From positions 1-34,252 of the forward strand of contig VGNO01000008.1 of NCBI GenBank assembly GCA_016865985.1: 34,252 bases of DNA, in the 5' to 3' direction. The notes beneath the pieces were generated by a model. That model saw nothing but the letters and a program-made list of their open reading frames with translations, ran no database searches and was not told the DNA's origin. Of the stretch, positions 1 through 7,955 are shown in pieces. A program made the position numbers and the translations under genes. Numbering within the stretch: the first letter of the stretch is position 1; each line of letters begins with the position of its first letter. The stretch is from Chloroflexota bacterium (GTDB taxonomy: Bacteria > Chloroflexota > Anaerolineae > Anaerolineales > Villigracilaceae).

Positions 1-984
1 CTCCCCGGCCAGACGCCCGAGACGCCCTCCACGCCTGCCTACACCCGGCCGGTGGTCGGCGGCGCAGACCTGATCGCCTTCCTGCGGTCGGACGACCTGT
101 GGGTCATGAACGTGGACGGGACGGAGGCGCGCCAACTGACCAGCGACGGGGCTGCCAAATCGGACCTGCAGTTCACGCCCGACGGCCGGTCGGCGCTGTT
201 CATATCGGGCAAATGCGTCCAGATAGTCGACATCGAGACGGCTGTCGTGACCCCGTTGACCTGCTTCAATTCCGCCGGTGTACTGGATGCCTTCGAGATT
301 TCGCCGGATGGGAACCAGGTGGCCGTCAGCCTCGACCACGAACTGTTCGTGGTGCCCTTCGACCTGGCGGCTCTCGCCCAGGCCCATACCCGGATGGACA
401 TCCGCAACCTGCACGGCTGTTTTACCTTCAACCAAAACCCCACCCTGGATGTCCGCTGGTCGGCGGACAGCAACAAGATCGCCATCGAGATGCGGGGAGT
501 GGACGACCAGAACAAGGGCGTGGACCTGATCCGGGTGCTGGATATTTCCGAGTGCGACAGTTTCGACCCCTTCCGCCTGGACGAATTCCCCGGCAACCGC
601 TTCACTCCCGAGGGGTATACCGTCAGCGGCATCATCCCCTCCTTCGACTGGGACGGCAACCTGCTCTTCATCCTGAACGGCATCGTCCGCAACGAAGGCT
701 ATGGCTCGCTCTATCTCTACAACATCGAGACCCGCCGGGCGCAGACCCTGCTCCCGATCGATGATTCCTGCTGTTACCGCGATGCCCGCTGGAGCCCGGA
801 CGGCAACTACCTGCTGTTTGCCTACCAGGATATGCGGATGGCCGCCGCCAGCGTCACGTTGATGTACTACATACCCGCCGGGATAGCCGGGGCGGGCGCC
901 AATTTCAGCCCGTTGCTGCCTTCCGATTTCTTCACCTCGGCCCGCGAAAGCCCCCGGCCGGCCCTGCGCCCGGCCCGCCCTTAA
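1..984 (+). CDS. PD40/TolB-like beta-propeller protein, 3' part
   Basis: The reading frame is open from the first base of the window to TAA at 982-984, so the true start lies upstream. The visible 327 residues hold several WD40-like/PD40 blade motifs: DLWVMNVDG followed by QFTPDGRSALF near the start, FEISPDGNQVAV in the middle, DVRWSADSNKIAIEM, and ARWSPDGNYLLF near the end. Such propellers occur in TolB-like and DPP-IV-like proteins and often in secreted Chloroflexota lipoproteins. The Thr/Pro-rich stretch at the very beginning looks like the linker that usually follows a signal peptide in those proteins, so an extracytoplasmic location is likely but the signal is not visible. No catalytic domain follows the propeller. 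The next gene is convergent and ends 5 bases away. The ligand and function are unknown. Confidence 0.75.
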   Translation, partial: LPGQTPETPSTPAYTRPVVGGADLIAFLRSDDLWVMNVDGTEARQLTSDGAAKSDLQFTPDGRSALFISGKCVQIVDIETAVVTPLTCFNSAGVLDAFEISPDGNQVAVSLDHELFVVPFDLAALAQAHTRMDIRNLHGCFTFNQNPTLDVRWSADSNKIAIEMRGVDDQNKGVDLIRVLDISECDSFDPFRLDEFPGNRFTPEGYTVSGIIPSFDWDGNLLFILNGIVRNEGYGSLYLYNIETRRAQTLLPIDDSCCYRDARWSPDGNYLLFAYQDMRMAAASVTLMYYIPAGIAGAGANFSPLLPSDFFTSARESPRPALRPARP

Positions 985-989
985 CCGGG

Positions 990-2102
990 TTACAGGCTTT
1001 TGACGATCCGCCTGACCAGCCCCGGCCCGGCATAGACCAGCCCGGTATAGACCTGCACCAGCGCCGCCCCCTTGTCGAGGCGGCGTTTGGCATCCTCGGG
1101 GGACATGATGCCCCCGGCGCTGACGACCGGGAGCCGCCCGTCGAGCCGTGAGAGCGCCCTCTTGAGCGCCGCCTCGCTGCGCACCGTGAGCGGGTGTCCG
1201 CTCAGGCCGCCGCTTTCGACCCTGTGTGGGGACCGCAGCCCCTCCCGCGCCAGCGTCGTATTGGCGGCGATGACGCCGTCCATGCCCTTGTCCAGGATCG
1301 CGCCGAGGGCATCGTCCAACTCGGGGTCGGAAAGATCGGGCGCCAGTTTCACCAGGATGGGCGGACGACGGTCCATGCGCCTTCTTTCGTCAGCGATCGC
1401 GCCCAGCAGGTTTTCCAGCATCTCCCGCCCCTGCAGGCGGCGCAGACCAACCGTGTTCGGGGATGATACATTGATGGCAAGATAATCCGCGAGCGGTGCA
1501 AATATCCGCATGAGGGCGAGGTAATCCTCGGCGGCGTTTTCCAGCGGGGTGTCTTTATTCTTGCCCAGGTTCACCCCGATGATTGTGTCGATGCGAGCGA
1601 AGGTCGAGTAGCCGCGCAGCGACGAATCGAGACCGGGCGAAGCAATCCCCTCGCCGGCGCGCAGATCGCTTGCCACAGGCACGCTGCGCGGTCGCCGCCC
1701 TTTCAGGGCCCCTCTCAGCGACACTGCTACTTTTTCTGCGCCCCTGCCCGGGAAACCCATCCGGTTGATGAGCGCCGCATCCTCCACCAGCCGGAAGACG
1801 CGCGGCTTGGGGTTGCCCGGCTGGGGGCGGGGGGTGACCGTCCCGATCTCGAGATGGCCGAAGCCCAGCGCGGCCAGTCCACGGCTGGCGACCCCGTCCT
1901 TGTCGTAACCCGCCGCCAGTCCGACCGGGTTGCGGAAGGCGAGCCCGAAGACGGACACCGGTCTCGGCGGGGTGGAGAAAAGTCCGTGCAGCAGCCAGCG
2001 GGAGGGTGGAAAAACCCCCGCCAGCCGGACCAGGTCGAGGGTCAGGCTGTGGGCGGTCTCCGGGTCGAGTTTGAATAGAATGGGGCGGAAGAGCGGGTAC
2101 AT
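990..2102 (-). CDS. pyrD: Dihydroorotate dehydrogenase (quinone), class 2
   Basis: Membrane-associated flavoprotein that oxidises dihydroorotate to orotate in pyrimidine synthesis, passing electrons to quinone. The 370-residue product has the class 2 N-terminal helix region (YPLFRPILFKLDPETAH), GLAAGYDKDG near 62-70, the INRMGFPG segment near 112-118, GVNLGKNKDTP near 176-186, NVSSPNT at 211-217 containing the expected class 2 catalytic serine (Ser214), VKLAPDL near 251, ANTT near 280 and the phosphate-binding SAGGI/VQVYTG loops near the C terminus. About 33 extra residues (141-173) sit just before the GVNLGKNK block, where relatives continue directly; this matches a repeat-like DNA insertion described separately. 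The start lies one base after the TAG of the preceding small gene, so translational coupling is likely. Confidence 0.93.
   Translation of the reverse strand: MYPLFRPILFKLDPETAHSLTLDLVRLAGVFPPSRWLLHGLFSTPPRPVSVFGLAFRNPVGLAAGYDKDGVASRGLAALGFGHLEIGTVTPRPQPGNPKPRVFRLVEDAALINRMGFPGRGAEKVAVSLRGALKGRRPRSVPVASDLRAGEGIASPGLDSSLRGYSTFARIDTIIGVNLGKNKDTPLENAAEDYLALMRIFAPLADYLAINVSSPNTVGLRRLQGREMLENLLGAIADERRRMDRRPPILVKLAPDLSDPELDDALGAILDKGMDGVIAANTTLAREGLRSPHRVESGGLSGHPLTVRSEAALKRALSRLDGRLPVVSAGGIMSPEDAKRRLDKGAALVQVYTGLVYAGPGLVRRIVKSL
1584..1682 (-). repeat. Palindromic repeat inserted in frame in pyrD
   Basis: On the coding strand this stretch reads as two imperfect hairpins: one with arms GGCAAGCGATC and GATTGCTTCGCC, the next with arms GGTCTCGA and CTCGACC. 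The motifs GGGATTGCTTCGCC and GGTCTCGATTCG...GGCTACTCGACC resemble short intergenic palindromes that are abundant in many bacterial genomes. It is about 99 bases, a multiple of three with no stop, and adds residues 141-173 to PyrD. The boundaries are approximate and were set from where family similarity stops and resumes. Confidence 0.6.
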
Positions 2103-2103
2103 C

Positions 2104-2562
2104 CTACGGTTTCATTTTGTGGATGTCGGCATAGCGCTTGCATTCGACGGCGTATTTCTGGGCGCGTCCCTGCAACTTTGGGAAGATGGAGAAATCGCCT
2201 TTCAGGATTTCCGCCCCGTGTTCCTGCAACTGTGAACTCATTTTCTGGAGGAAGGGTTCGATGGATTCCGGGCCGAGCGTTTTCTGCTGAAAGGCCTCCT
2301 TCGGGGTGGGGGATTTTGCAACCCCCTGTTCCACCAGCAGCCAGCCCAGGGTGGATTTTCGCTTGGTGTTGTTCAGGTCGACCATGGTCAACCAGGGCTC
2401 GTCGCCGATCTCGTAACTGAGCACCAGCCCGGTGGTGGCGTTCTCGTAGCGGACCGTGGCCCCGTTGCGCCGGAAGGTGGTCTCGAGCCGCTTGAACTTG
2501 TAGTTGGCTTCCAGGCTCCCAAAAGTGCGGTCTATCATCCGTTCGAAATCCGATTTTTTCAT
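2104..2562 (-). CDS. Unrecognised 152-residue protein upstream of pyrD
   Basis: No family recognised. The ATG at 2562 is preceded by a clear ribosome site (CAGGAGAT, about 6 bases spacing), and the gene ends one base before pyrD, which supports a real two-gene unit. The product is soluble-looking, with no signal peptide or membrane segment. The N-terminal half is predicted beta-rich with a run resembling VRYENATTGLVLSYEIGDEP, and the C-terminal half is charged and helical (FLQKMSSQLQEHGAEILKGD). A longer frame (to 2644) runs in another phase over the same DNA and is considered a shadow. The function cannot be inferred from pyrD alone. Confidence 0.72.
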   Translation of the reverse strand: MKKSDFERMIDRTFGSLEANYKFKRLETTFRRNGATVRYENATTGLVLSYEIGDEPWLTMVDLNNTKRKSTLGWLLVEQGVAKSPTPKEAFQQKTLGPESIEPFLQKMSSQLQEHGAEILKGDFSIFPKLQGRAQKYAVECKRYADIHKMKP

Positions 2563-2780
2563 GCCTGATCTCCTGTTTTTTTCTCGGCGGGGAGACGCGC
2601 CGGGAGGGACAGGCGGTTTCGCGGTCGAGAGTATGGACTTTCATTAACCTGGTTTGATTGTACCTGCTTTTTGGCCGAACCGGGCTGGCCTTTTAGGGGG
2701 GGCACATAAAGAAGGACTTATCCATATCCGCGGGCAGAGCAGAGTTCGCGGGGAGTGGCGAATAAAGTGGGTAAAAAACA

Positions 2781-2858
2781 TTTAACCGCAGAGAGCGCGG
2801 AGTTCGCGGAGAAGATCAAAGGAAAATCTCTGCGCACATCGCGTACTCTGCGGTAAAA
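2781..2858. repeat. Intergenic hairpin repeat of the CCGCAGAG family
   Basis: The left arm TTTAACCGCAGAG (2781-2793) pairs with CTCTGCGGTAAAA (about 2846-2858). Inside, GCGGAGA pairs with TCTCTGCGC-like sequence. The internal words AGCGCGGAG and TTCGCGGAGA are shared, in swapped order, with the in-frame insertion at 6395-6469. Partial words (CAGAGTTCGCGG near 2740; AGTTCGCGGAGAAA near 2892) flank it, suggesting decayed neighbouring copies. Confidence 0.7.
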
Positions 2859-2980
2859 AAATAGGATAACCCACCGTGTTAGGCGCTCCCAGTTCGCGGA
2901 GAAAAACAGAGGACCGCCTGGCAGGATGTATAATTGACCAGACAACCTGCAATGTGTTTTTCCCATCCTGCCCGGGGTTG

Positions 2981-3016
2981 TATGACCTTTGCTGTGCGGC
3001 CCAACCGAAGGTCATA
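2981..3016. promoter_or_regulatory. Perfect 9-bp inverted repeat upstream of lipoprotein gene
   Basis: TATGACCTT at 2981-2989 is exactly complementary to AAGGTCATA at 3008-3016, separated by 18 bases. It lies 43-78 bases upstream of the ATG at 3059. It could be an operator or an mRNA leader hairpin; nothing distinguishes the two. Confidence 0.4.
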
Positions 3017-3058
3017 GATCCGGAAAGTAATCTGAGGTAGAGGAAAGGAGAAACCGAA

Positions 3059-4045
3059 ATGCCCGAAAAATGCATCCGTCTGCTCGGCGCCATCCTCCTG
3101 ATGATAATGGTTGCCGGCTGCGACCTCCCCGAACCAATCCCCACCGTCACACCGACCGTCACACCGCTGCCCTGGATCTACCTGAACACCGCCGAGCCCA
3201 CCAATTCGCCGGTCATCCAGATGCCGCTCCCGCTCATCCGGGTCTCCCCCATTCAATCCCTGTTCATGTTCTGGGAGGACTTCGATGACGATGATCTGAA
3301 TGTCCCTGCCCCTCCCTGGAGCGCCGGGACTCACGCCCAGGGCTATCACAACGTGGACTGCTCACTCGGCTGCTGGCTGCGGTTCAACGGACCGGACTAT
3401 GGAGGCGTTCACGACACCGGCTTGATGCACCTCTTGGGTGAGGCATATGAGGGGATCCAGCCGACATATATCTCCTTCGATATATTCTCCTGGTCGCTCC
3501 AGGATGCCCACGTGGGCTATTTCCTGCTGGAAGGCAAGGTCGATTACGACCAGCCAGGGTCCTATCGAGCCGGCATCCAATTTCATATCATTGGGCATCA
3601 GTTCAGCATCAACTGGAACACTTACGACATCGAGGCGGACTGGATGACCCAATGGAGCCAGGTCGAATTCAAGAACTTCGACTGGGATGCCACTCCGCCA
3701 AAGTTCGACCTCTATTTGGATGGCGAACTCGTGGGAGGCTGCATCTCCTTCATCAACACGGTCTCATCGTTCCAGTACCTGCACCTGTATAACCTCGACA
3801 CCGGCTACGTGGGGTATGACAATATTTTCATGGGGATCGGCTACGGCGATAATGCCGCCCAGGAACCGCACTGCAGCGCTCCCCCTCCTCCCCTTCCTCC
3901 ACCCCCACAGGCGACCGCCACCCTAACCGCCGTTCCGGTGGTCTGCGCCAACCTGGATGCCCAGCAGTGCAACCAGCGCTCGCAGGAATGCAAGTGGATG
4001 CCTGTCGTAACCCACCCAGGCGGAGGCTATTGCACAGATAAGTGA
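3059..4045 (+). CDS. Secreted lipoprotein with lectin-like domain and Cys-rich tail
   Basis: The start follows AAAGGAG with 8 bases spacing. A lipoprotein signal is clear: a hydrophobic stretch and the lipobox VAGC with Cys21 as the expected lipidated residue. Next comes a short Pro/Thr linker (22-40), then a globular part (about 75-270) beginning WEDFDDDDLN and rich in aromatic beta strands, resembling concanavalin-A/LamG-like sandwich domains (inference from composition and pattern only). A Pro-rich linker (PPPPLPPPP) leads to a C-terminal cysteine motif, C-x3-L...QQC-x7-C-x-W...GYC, of a kind repeated in secreted Chloroflexota proteins and probably disulphide-bonded. Probably anchored to the outer face of the membrane. 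The ligand is unknown; neighbours give no hint. Confidence 0.8.
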   Translation: MPEKCIRLLGAILLMIMVAGCDLPEPIPTVTPTVTPLPWIYLNTAEPTNSPVIQMPLPLIRVSPIQSLFMFWEDFDDDDLNVPAPPWSAGTHAQGYHNVDCSLGCWLRFNGPDYGGVHDTGLMHLLGEAYEGIQPTYISFDIFSWSLQDAHVGYFLLEGKVDYDQPGSYRAGIQFHIIGHQFSINWNTYDIEADWMTQWSQVEFKNFDWDATPPKFDLYLDGELVGGCISFINTVSSFQYLHLYNLDTGYVGYDNIFMGIGYGDNAAQEPHCSAPPPPLPPPPQATATLTAVPVVCANLDAQQCNQRSQECKWMPVVTHPGGGYCTDK

Positions 4046-4051
4046 GCCGCG

Positions 4052-4150
4052 AAGGGAAGGGCTCCTGCCGCCCGGCGGAGGCGCGTTGCCTGGAAACGCA
4101 ACCCCCGGAAGCCTGTGGCCATGCCTCGGGGGAAGGTTTTGTGTTCCCTT
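4052..4150. other. Structured region between convergent genes
   Basis: AAGGGAA (4052-4058) can pair with TTCCCTT (4144-4150), enclosing three hairpins: CTCC/GGAG with inner GCC/GGC (4062-4080), GCGTT/AACGC with a 7-base loop (4083-4099), and CCCCCG/CGGGGG (4102-4107 with 4127-4132) followed by AAGGTTTTGTG. It lies after the lipoprotein gene and before the convergent peptidase gene, so a transcription terminator is the simplest role. I do not recognise a known RNA family. Confidence 0.35.
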
Positions 4151-4185
4151 GATCGTTTTTTACGATGTGGATTCAACTGCAACTT

Positions 4186-5247
4186 TTATTCTTTGAACTC
4201 ACCGTTTTCCAAAACAAGTTTCTCATCAAACCAAACACTAGGTTTCAAGATAACAAAATCCTGATGTAAATTGGACTTGTTCTTCCCGCCGAAACGGTCG
4301 TTCATCCCGACAGCAATGTGGACGCTTCCGCCGATCTTCTCGTCCAGCGCGATAAAGCCAATGGGTTCCGTTACACCGGGATTGGTGGCGATGGCAAATT
4401 CAGCAATCCTGTCTTTATCCCCTGTAGAGACAGCCAGCGCTTCCCGGAAAGATTCTGCACCGGCAGGGTCGGGAGCATCCACGTTGACCACGCGTCCGGC
4501 AGAAAAGGCCAGGCGCAGATTTTCCACGCACTTGCCGCGGAAGAATGCTTTTTGGATCACCATCACGCCTTCAGCGGAATCTTCGAGCGGCGCAATGTAC
4601 GCTTCGCCATAGGGAATGCTGTCGGTGTCGGTGAGCGCCTTTCGCCCGGCCACTCGCAGATGCAGGTCCGTGCCCGCCGCGCAGGTGACATGGACGCGGT
4701 CCGCTTTTTCGAGCAGAGCAGCCAACCGGTTCTGATGGCCGTCCACAACGGCGTAATCCACGTCAATTGCCTGCATGACGCGGCGTTGCAACTCGCCCAC
4801 CGGCAGGCCGACAGACTCGGCCAGTGCGGGCGTAGGGTTGATAACCATCAGCCGCCGGATGCCTTTACGAGCAGCCTCCTCGATCAGGGCCAGCCACTCG
4901 GTCCCCATCGCCCGCCGCCTTTCGAGCGGCACATCAGGGAGATGCCCGCCGTGGTCGCGGACTTCTATGATGGCGTGCACATCGTCTAGCCAGCGGAGTT
5001 CGTGATGCGGAACCAGACCCAGGTACTCCTGCGGCACACCCTGCCCAATCCGTTGCAGGAGCGGCACGCTGTTCATGCGCAGAGTCCAGAACGCGCCGCG
5101 GGCGCGGATGCGGTACGCCAGCGCCTCGATGAAGTCCATCGAGACAACGTTCGCCCAAATCCAGATGACCTGTCCCGGCGAAACCGAAAGCGCCTCGATT
5201 GTTTTGTCGGCCAGGACCTCAACATCGAGCCCCGTGCTATTCTTCAT
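4186..5247 (-). CDS. M29-family metallo-aminopeptidase
   Basis: The 353-residue protein matches thermophilic aminopeptidases of family M29 (AmpS/PepS/aminopeptidase T), cytosolic two-metal exopeptidases removing N-terminal residues. The C-terminal half carries the expected metal-ligand motifs: GEAYIAPLEDSAEG (Glu215), AEFAIATNPG (Glu283), EKIGGSVHIAVG (His310) and SNLHQDFV (His328, Asp330). The N-terminal half is the usual divergent alpha/beta domain. It is somewhat shorter than the roughly 400 residues typical of the family. The ATG at 5247 overlaps the end of the upstream gene by 11 bases, so the two are probably cotranslated. Substrate preference cannot be read from the sequence. Confidence 0.85.
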   Translation of the reverse strand: MKNSTGLDVEVLADKTIEALSVSPGQVIWIWANVVSMDFIEALAYRIRARGAFWTLRMNSVPLLQRIGQGVPQEYLGLVPHHELRWLDDVHAIIEVRDHGGHLPDVPLERRRAMGTEWLALIEEAARKGIRRLMVINPTPALAESVGLPVGELQRRVMQAIDVDYAVVDGHQNRLAALLEKADRVHVTCAAGTDLHLRVAGRKALTDTDSIPYGEAYIAPLEDSAEGVMVIQKAFFRGKCVENLRLAFSAGRVVNVDAPDPAGAESFREALAVSTGDKDRIAEFAIATNPGVTEPIGFIALDEKIGGSVHIAVGMNDRFGGKNKSNLHQDFVILKPSVWFDEKLVLENGEFKE

Positions 5248-6940
5248 GGACTTCCTCCGCCAAAAGACCTAACTCTGCCAGCGCGGCCAGCACTTTGGCC
5301 CCCGCCCCCGGTTTGACGACGACCGCCGTTGGGCCGAGGATTTCGCCCAGGAAACGGCCGGCTTTCGATTTGCGCAACTCCTCCAGCGCCTCGGGCCTGC
5401 TCACTCTTAGAACGGTCTGGACCTCGACGCGGGCCTCGGTTCCGTTCAATTCCCAGCGTTTGAGCGACTTGACGAACGCGGGCGGAATTTCGGCTGCCGC
5501 ATTTTTCGCCAGCAGGCTCAACAACTGGCCGACCTTCAGCCCCTGCCCGGCAGCCTTTTTCAGCGAGGCGGTCGTGACGCGGTAACGGTATTCCTCGGGC
5601 TTGGATTCGTCCCATTCACAGAAGCGCGCGATCTGGTAACGCGCGGCACGGGGCAGCGATTGTGGAACGGTGATTTTCCCCTGCGAAGCAACATTCAACT
5701 TCCCAGTCTCATGGAACTTGGCGCCAGGAACCCGGAACTTGATCCGAAAGGCGGTGACAATTTCGCTTTCCTCCGGCGTTGCCAAGTCGGCCATCCCCAG
5801 CCACGCCATTGGACCGGTGACCAGGTAGCGGACGAGCGCGCCGTCCACCTCGTCCCAATGCTCGAAGCCGCGCAGGTAGATGCCATCTGCCGCGCGTTTG
5901 ACGAACCACGAGTCGTAGTCGCCGGCCGGGCGCTGGAAGTCGGGATGTTTTTCCCTGACGGCGAGGACGAACGCCGGCAGGCTCCACCATTTGTCTTTAG
6001 GGATGGCTTCCAGCAGGGCAAGCAGGAAACGGCGGGCGGCGAGCGGAGCGTTCGTCCACTCGCCTTCGCAAATGAGTCCCGGCACCTGGCGCAGTTCGTT
6101 GAAGGTTTCGCTTTTTTGCCAGGCCGCGGCCAGCATGGAAAGGGCCTCGCCGCGCGGCATTTCGAGGAATGGCTTGACTTTTTCGGCAACCGGATCGTTC
6201 CCGGCCAGGATTCCCGCGGCGCGCAGGAAATCGCCAGCCGTGTTCACTGGCACGGGAGTTTCCGGCGGCTGTCTGTCCATGCGCAGGGCAGCGAGCAGGG
6301 TGGCGGCGTCGTCGAGCAGGCGGTCCGAGGCGGGCAGGACGCGGGCGCGTTCCTTCGGCGCGGCGAGGCGGCCCAGGGGCGCGCTGCCAATTTCTTTAAC
6401 CGCAGAGTTCGCGGAGAGCGCGGAGAAATTCTTATCTTTTTCTCTGCGTTCTTTGCGCTCTCCGCGATTGATGATCTTGAATAAATCATCGGGGATGTAG
6501 GCAAATTCCTGCGGACCGTCCGGCGTGTCGAAAAAAGCGCGGGCGAGCAGGCCATTGTAGAAAAGGGATTCAGTCGTGGAAACGGGATCGAGGTGCGGGT
6601 TTTCCCGGTCGCGCCGGCCGGGGCCCATCTCGCGCATCTCCCCGTGGCGGCGGACGAAAACCGCCCAGGGCATGCGCCCTTCCCCGCCGGCGAGGGATTC
6701 GAGCGCCTGGAGCGCCTCCCCGGGAAGGGTTTCCAGCCGTTCTGCCAGTCTGCCCGGATCGCGCATGGCAGCCGCCAATTCCTCGAGCGCCAGGCTGGTC
6801 TCGCTGGCGGCCAGTTCGATCCCCCATAATTGGGACACGATCCGCAGGTGGCCGATATCCCGGCCTTGGAGGCTTTGACTTAGGTCTGGCATGGCATGAG
6901 ATGCGGAAAACGGGTTTGCTGTATTGTACCCGTTTCCCAC
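5237..6940 (-). CDS. XPB/Ssl2-helicase-like N-terminal domain protein
   Basis: A 567-residue protein with the pattern of the XPB/Ssl2-like helicase-associated N-terminal family: HLRIVSQLWGIEL, EELAAAMRD, LPGEALQALESLAGGEGRMPWAVFVRRHGEMREMG, and STTESLFYNGLLARAFFDTPDGPQEFAYIPDDL within the first 155 residues. No Walker motifs follow, so it is not itself a helicase; the rest holds helical repeats ending in a wHTH-like segment (VPQSLPRAARYQIARFCEW and following). Residues about 158-182 (rich in Arg/Lys/Glu, then SALSANSAVK) do not belong to the family and come from a hairpin repeat inserted in frame. The GTG at 6940 has AGGA five bases upstream; an ATG at 6892 is an alternative. It lies 23 bases after the lipid kinase gene and overlaps the peptidase gene. 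Role unknown. Confidence 0.72.
   Translation of the reverse strand: MGNGYNTANPFSASHAMPDLSQSLQGRDIGHLRIVSQLWGIELAASETSLALEELAAAMRDPGRLAERLETLPGEALQALESLAGGEGRMPWAVFVRRHGEMREMGPGRRDRENPHLDPVSTTESLFYNGLLARAFFDTPDGPQEFAYIPDDLFKIINRGERKERREKDKNFSALSANSAVKEIGSAPLGRLAAPKERARVLPASDRLLDDAATLLAALRMDRQPPETPVPVNTAGDFLRAAGILAGNDPVAEKVKPFLEMPRGEALSMLAAAWQKSETFNELRQVPGLICEGEWTNAPLAARRFLLALLEAIPKDKWWSLPAFVLAVREKHPDFQRPAGDYDSWFVKRAADGIYLRGFEHWDEVDGALVRYLVTGPMAWLGMADLATPEESEIVTAFRIKFRVPGAKFHETGKLNVASQGKITVPQSLPRAARYQIARFCEWDESKPEEYRYRVTTASLKKAAGQGLKVGQLLSLLAKNAAAEIPPAFVKSLKRWELNGTEARVEVQTVLRVSRPEALEELRKSKAGRFLGEILGPTAVVVKPGAGAKVLAALAELGLLAEEVHEE
6395..6469 (-). repeat. Hairpin repeat inserted in frame in XPB-like gene
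   Basis: CGCGGAGAGCGC at 6410-6421 is the exact reverse complement of GCGCTCTCCGCG at 6455-6466, with GAGAAA/TTTCTC pairing further in. The unit begins with TTTAACCGCAGAG, the same 13 bases as the left arm of the intergenic repeat at 2781. About 75 bases, a multiple of three, open in the host frame, encoding roughly residues 158-182. Confidence 0.75.
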
Positions 6941-6963
6941 CGGTTCCTGCCAGTTTTTACCGC

Positions 6964-7881
6964 TCAGCCCCCAACGACCTGCAACGCGCCGGCTGCGATC
7001 TCGACCTTGATCTGCCGGGTATTACTGCCGAAGCCGGTGAAAATTTCCCCGTCAGCGTGGATGTAGAGCGGACGGTCGGACGCGAGCGCCAGTTTCCGGA
7101 AGGTCCCCGTCCGCACCTGCTTGAAGCGTCCGTGGGTCCCCTTCATGACCTCCGGCACCAGGCGGAACATCATAGGACGTGAGACCTTGCAGATCGAAGC
7201 GTAGTGCAGCACGCCGTCATTGTTCCTGGCCTCCGGCGCGACCAGGAACCCGCCGCCCTCGCGCGCCCCGTTGCAGAGCGCCAGCATCACAGTCGGCTGC
7301 GCCCAGGTCTCGCTGTCGGTCTCGATCTGCAACTGCATCGGGTCGAAGTTCAGGATGATGGTCTGGATGACGGCGGTCAGGTACATCATGAAGCCGCGCA
7401 CGACCGGCAGTTTGTGCGAGCGGATGGTCACCACGGCGTCGAAACCGATGCCGAGCGTATTGTCGAAAAACTCCCGGCGCCCGTTCTCGTCGGTCAGCAG
7501 GCCAAGGTCGACCGGCTTCGGCTCGTGGTGCAGTGCGTGGACAAGGGCCGCGTCGGCCTGCAGCGGGACCCCGATGGCGTGGGCGAAATCGTTCCCGGAC
7601 CCGGTCGGCACAACGCCCAGGATGGGACGCTTCCCGGACGGGACCTGCATCAGGCCGTTGACCGCCTCGTGGACGGTGCCGTCGCCGCCCAGGGCGATGA
7701 CCATGTCATAGCCCTGTTCCCCGGCCTGCCGCGCCAGTTCGGTGGCGTGGGTCGGGTAGACGGTCCCGCTCCAGTCGGCGTGACCGTAATCGGCGATGAT
7801 CGGGCGCAGGTCGTTGGCTGTGCGCCAGGCCTGCCCCATATCGGCTGTCGGGTTGAAGACCAGTTTAACTTTCCGGTGCAT
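6964..7881 (-). CDS. YegS/BmrU-type diacylglycerol/lipid kinase
   Basis: Lipid kinase family protein using ATP to phosphorylate diacylglycerol or a related lipid at the membrane. Visible motifs: KLVFNPTADMG at the N terminus, the nucleotide-binding ALGGDGTVHEAVNGLM, and VPTGSGNDFAHAIG, followed by the beta-rich C-terminal domain with ALCNGAREGGGFLVAPEA and the closing HADGE segment. The start was placed at the ATG 7881 because GGGAGG lies just upstream of it; a TTG at 7896 would put that ribosome site inside the gene. Length about 305 residues, normal for the family. It sits 74 bases behind the diguanylate cyclase gene in the same direction. Physiological lipid substrate not determinable. Confidence 0.88.
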   Translation of the reverse strand: MHRKVKLVFNPTADMGQAWRTANDLRPIIADYGHADWSGTVYPTHATELARQAGEQGYDMVIALGGDGTVHEAVNGLMQVPSGKRPILGVVPTGSGNDFAHAIGVPLQADAALVHALHHEPKPVDLGLLTDENGRREFFDNTLGIGFDAVVTIRSHKLPVVRGFMMYLTAVIQTIILNFDPMQLQIETDSETWAQPTVMLALCNGAREGGGFLVAPEARNNDGVLHYASICKVSRPMMFRLVPEVMKGTHGRFKQVRTGTFRKLALASDRPLYIHADGEIFTGFGSNTRQIKVEIAAGALQVVGG

Positions 7882-7955
7882 GGAGGCCTCCCGCAATGGA
7901 TTTGGTTCGGTGGTAATAACACCAGATCCGCCCTTGAGCCTCCAGTTGGAATCGC

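Larger units (their letters stand above)
2563..3058. other. Gene-free region between divergent genes
   Basis: About 500 bases separate the unknown gene (leftward) and the lipoprotein gene (rightward). No convincing coding frame is present. The region holds a hairpin-forming repeat at 2781-2858, degenerate partial copies of its motif on both sides (about 2737-2752 and 2890-2905) and a perfect 9-bp inverted repeat at 2981-3016. I saw no promoter with both good -35 and -10 boxes. Confidence 0.6.
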
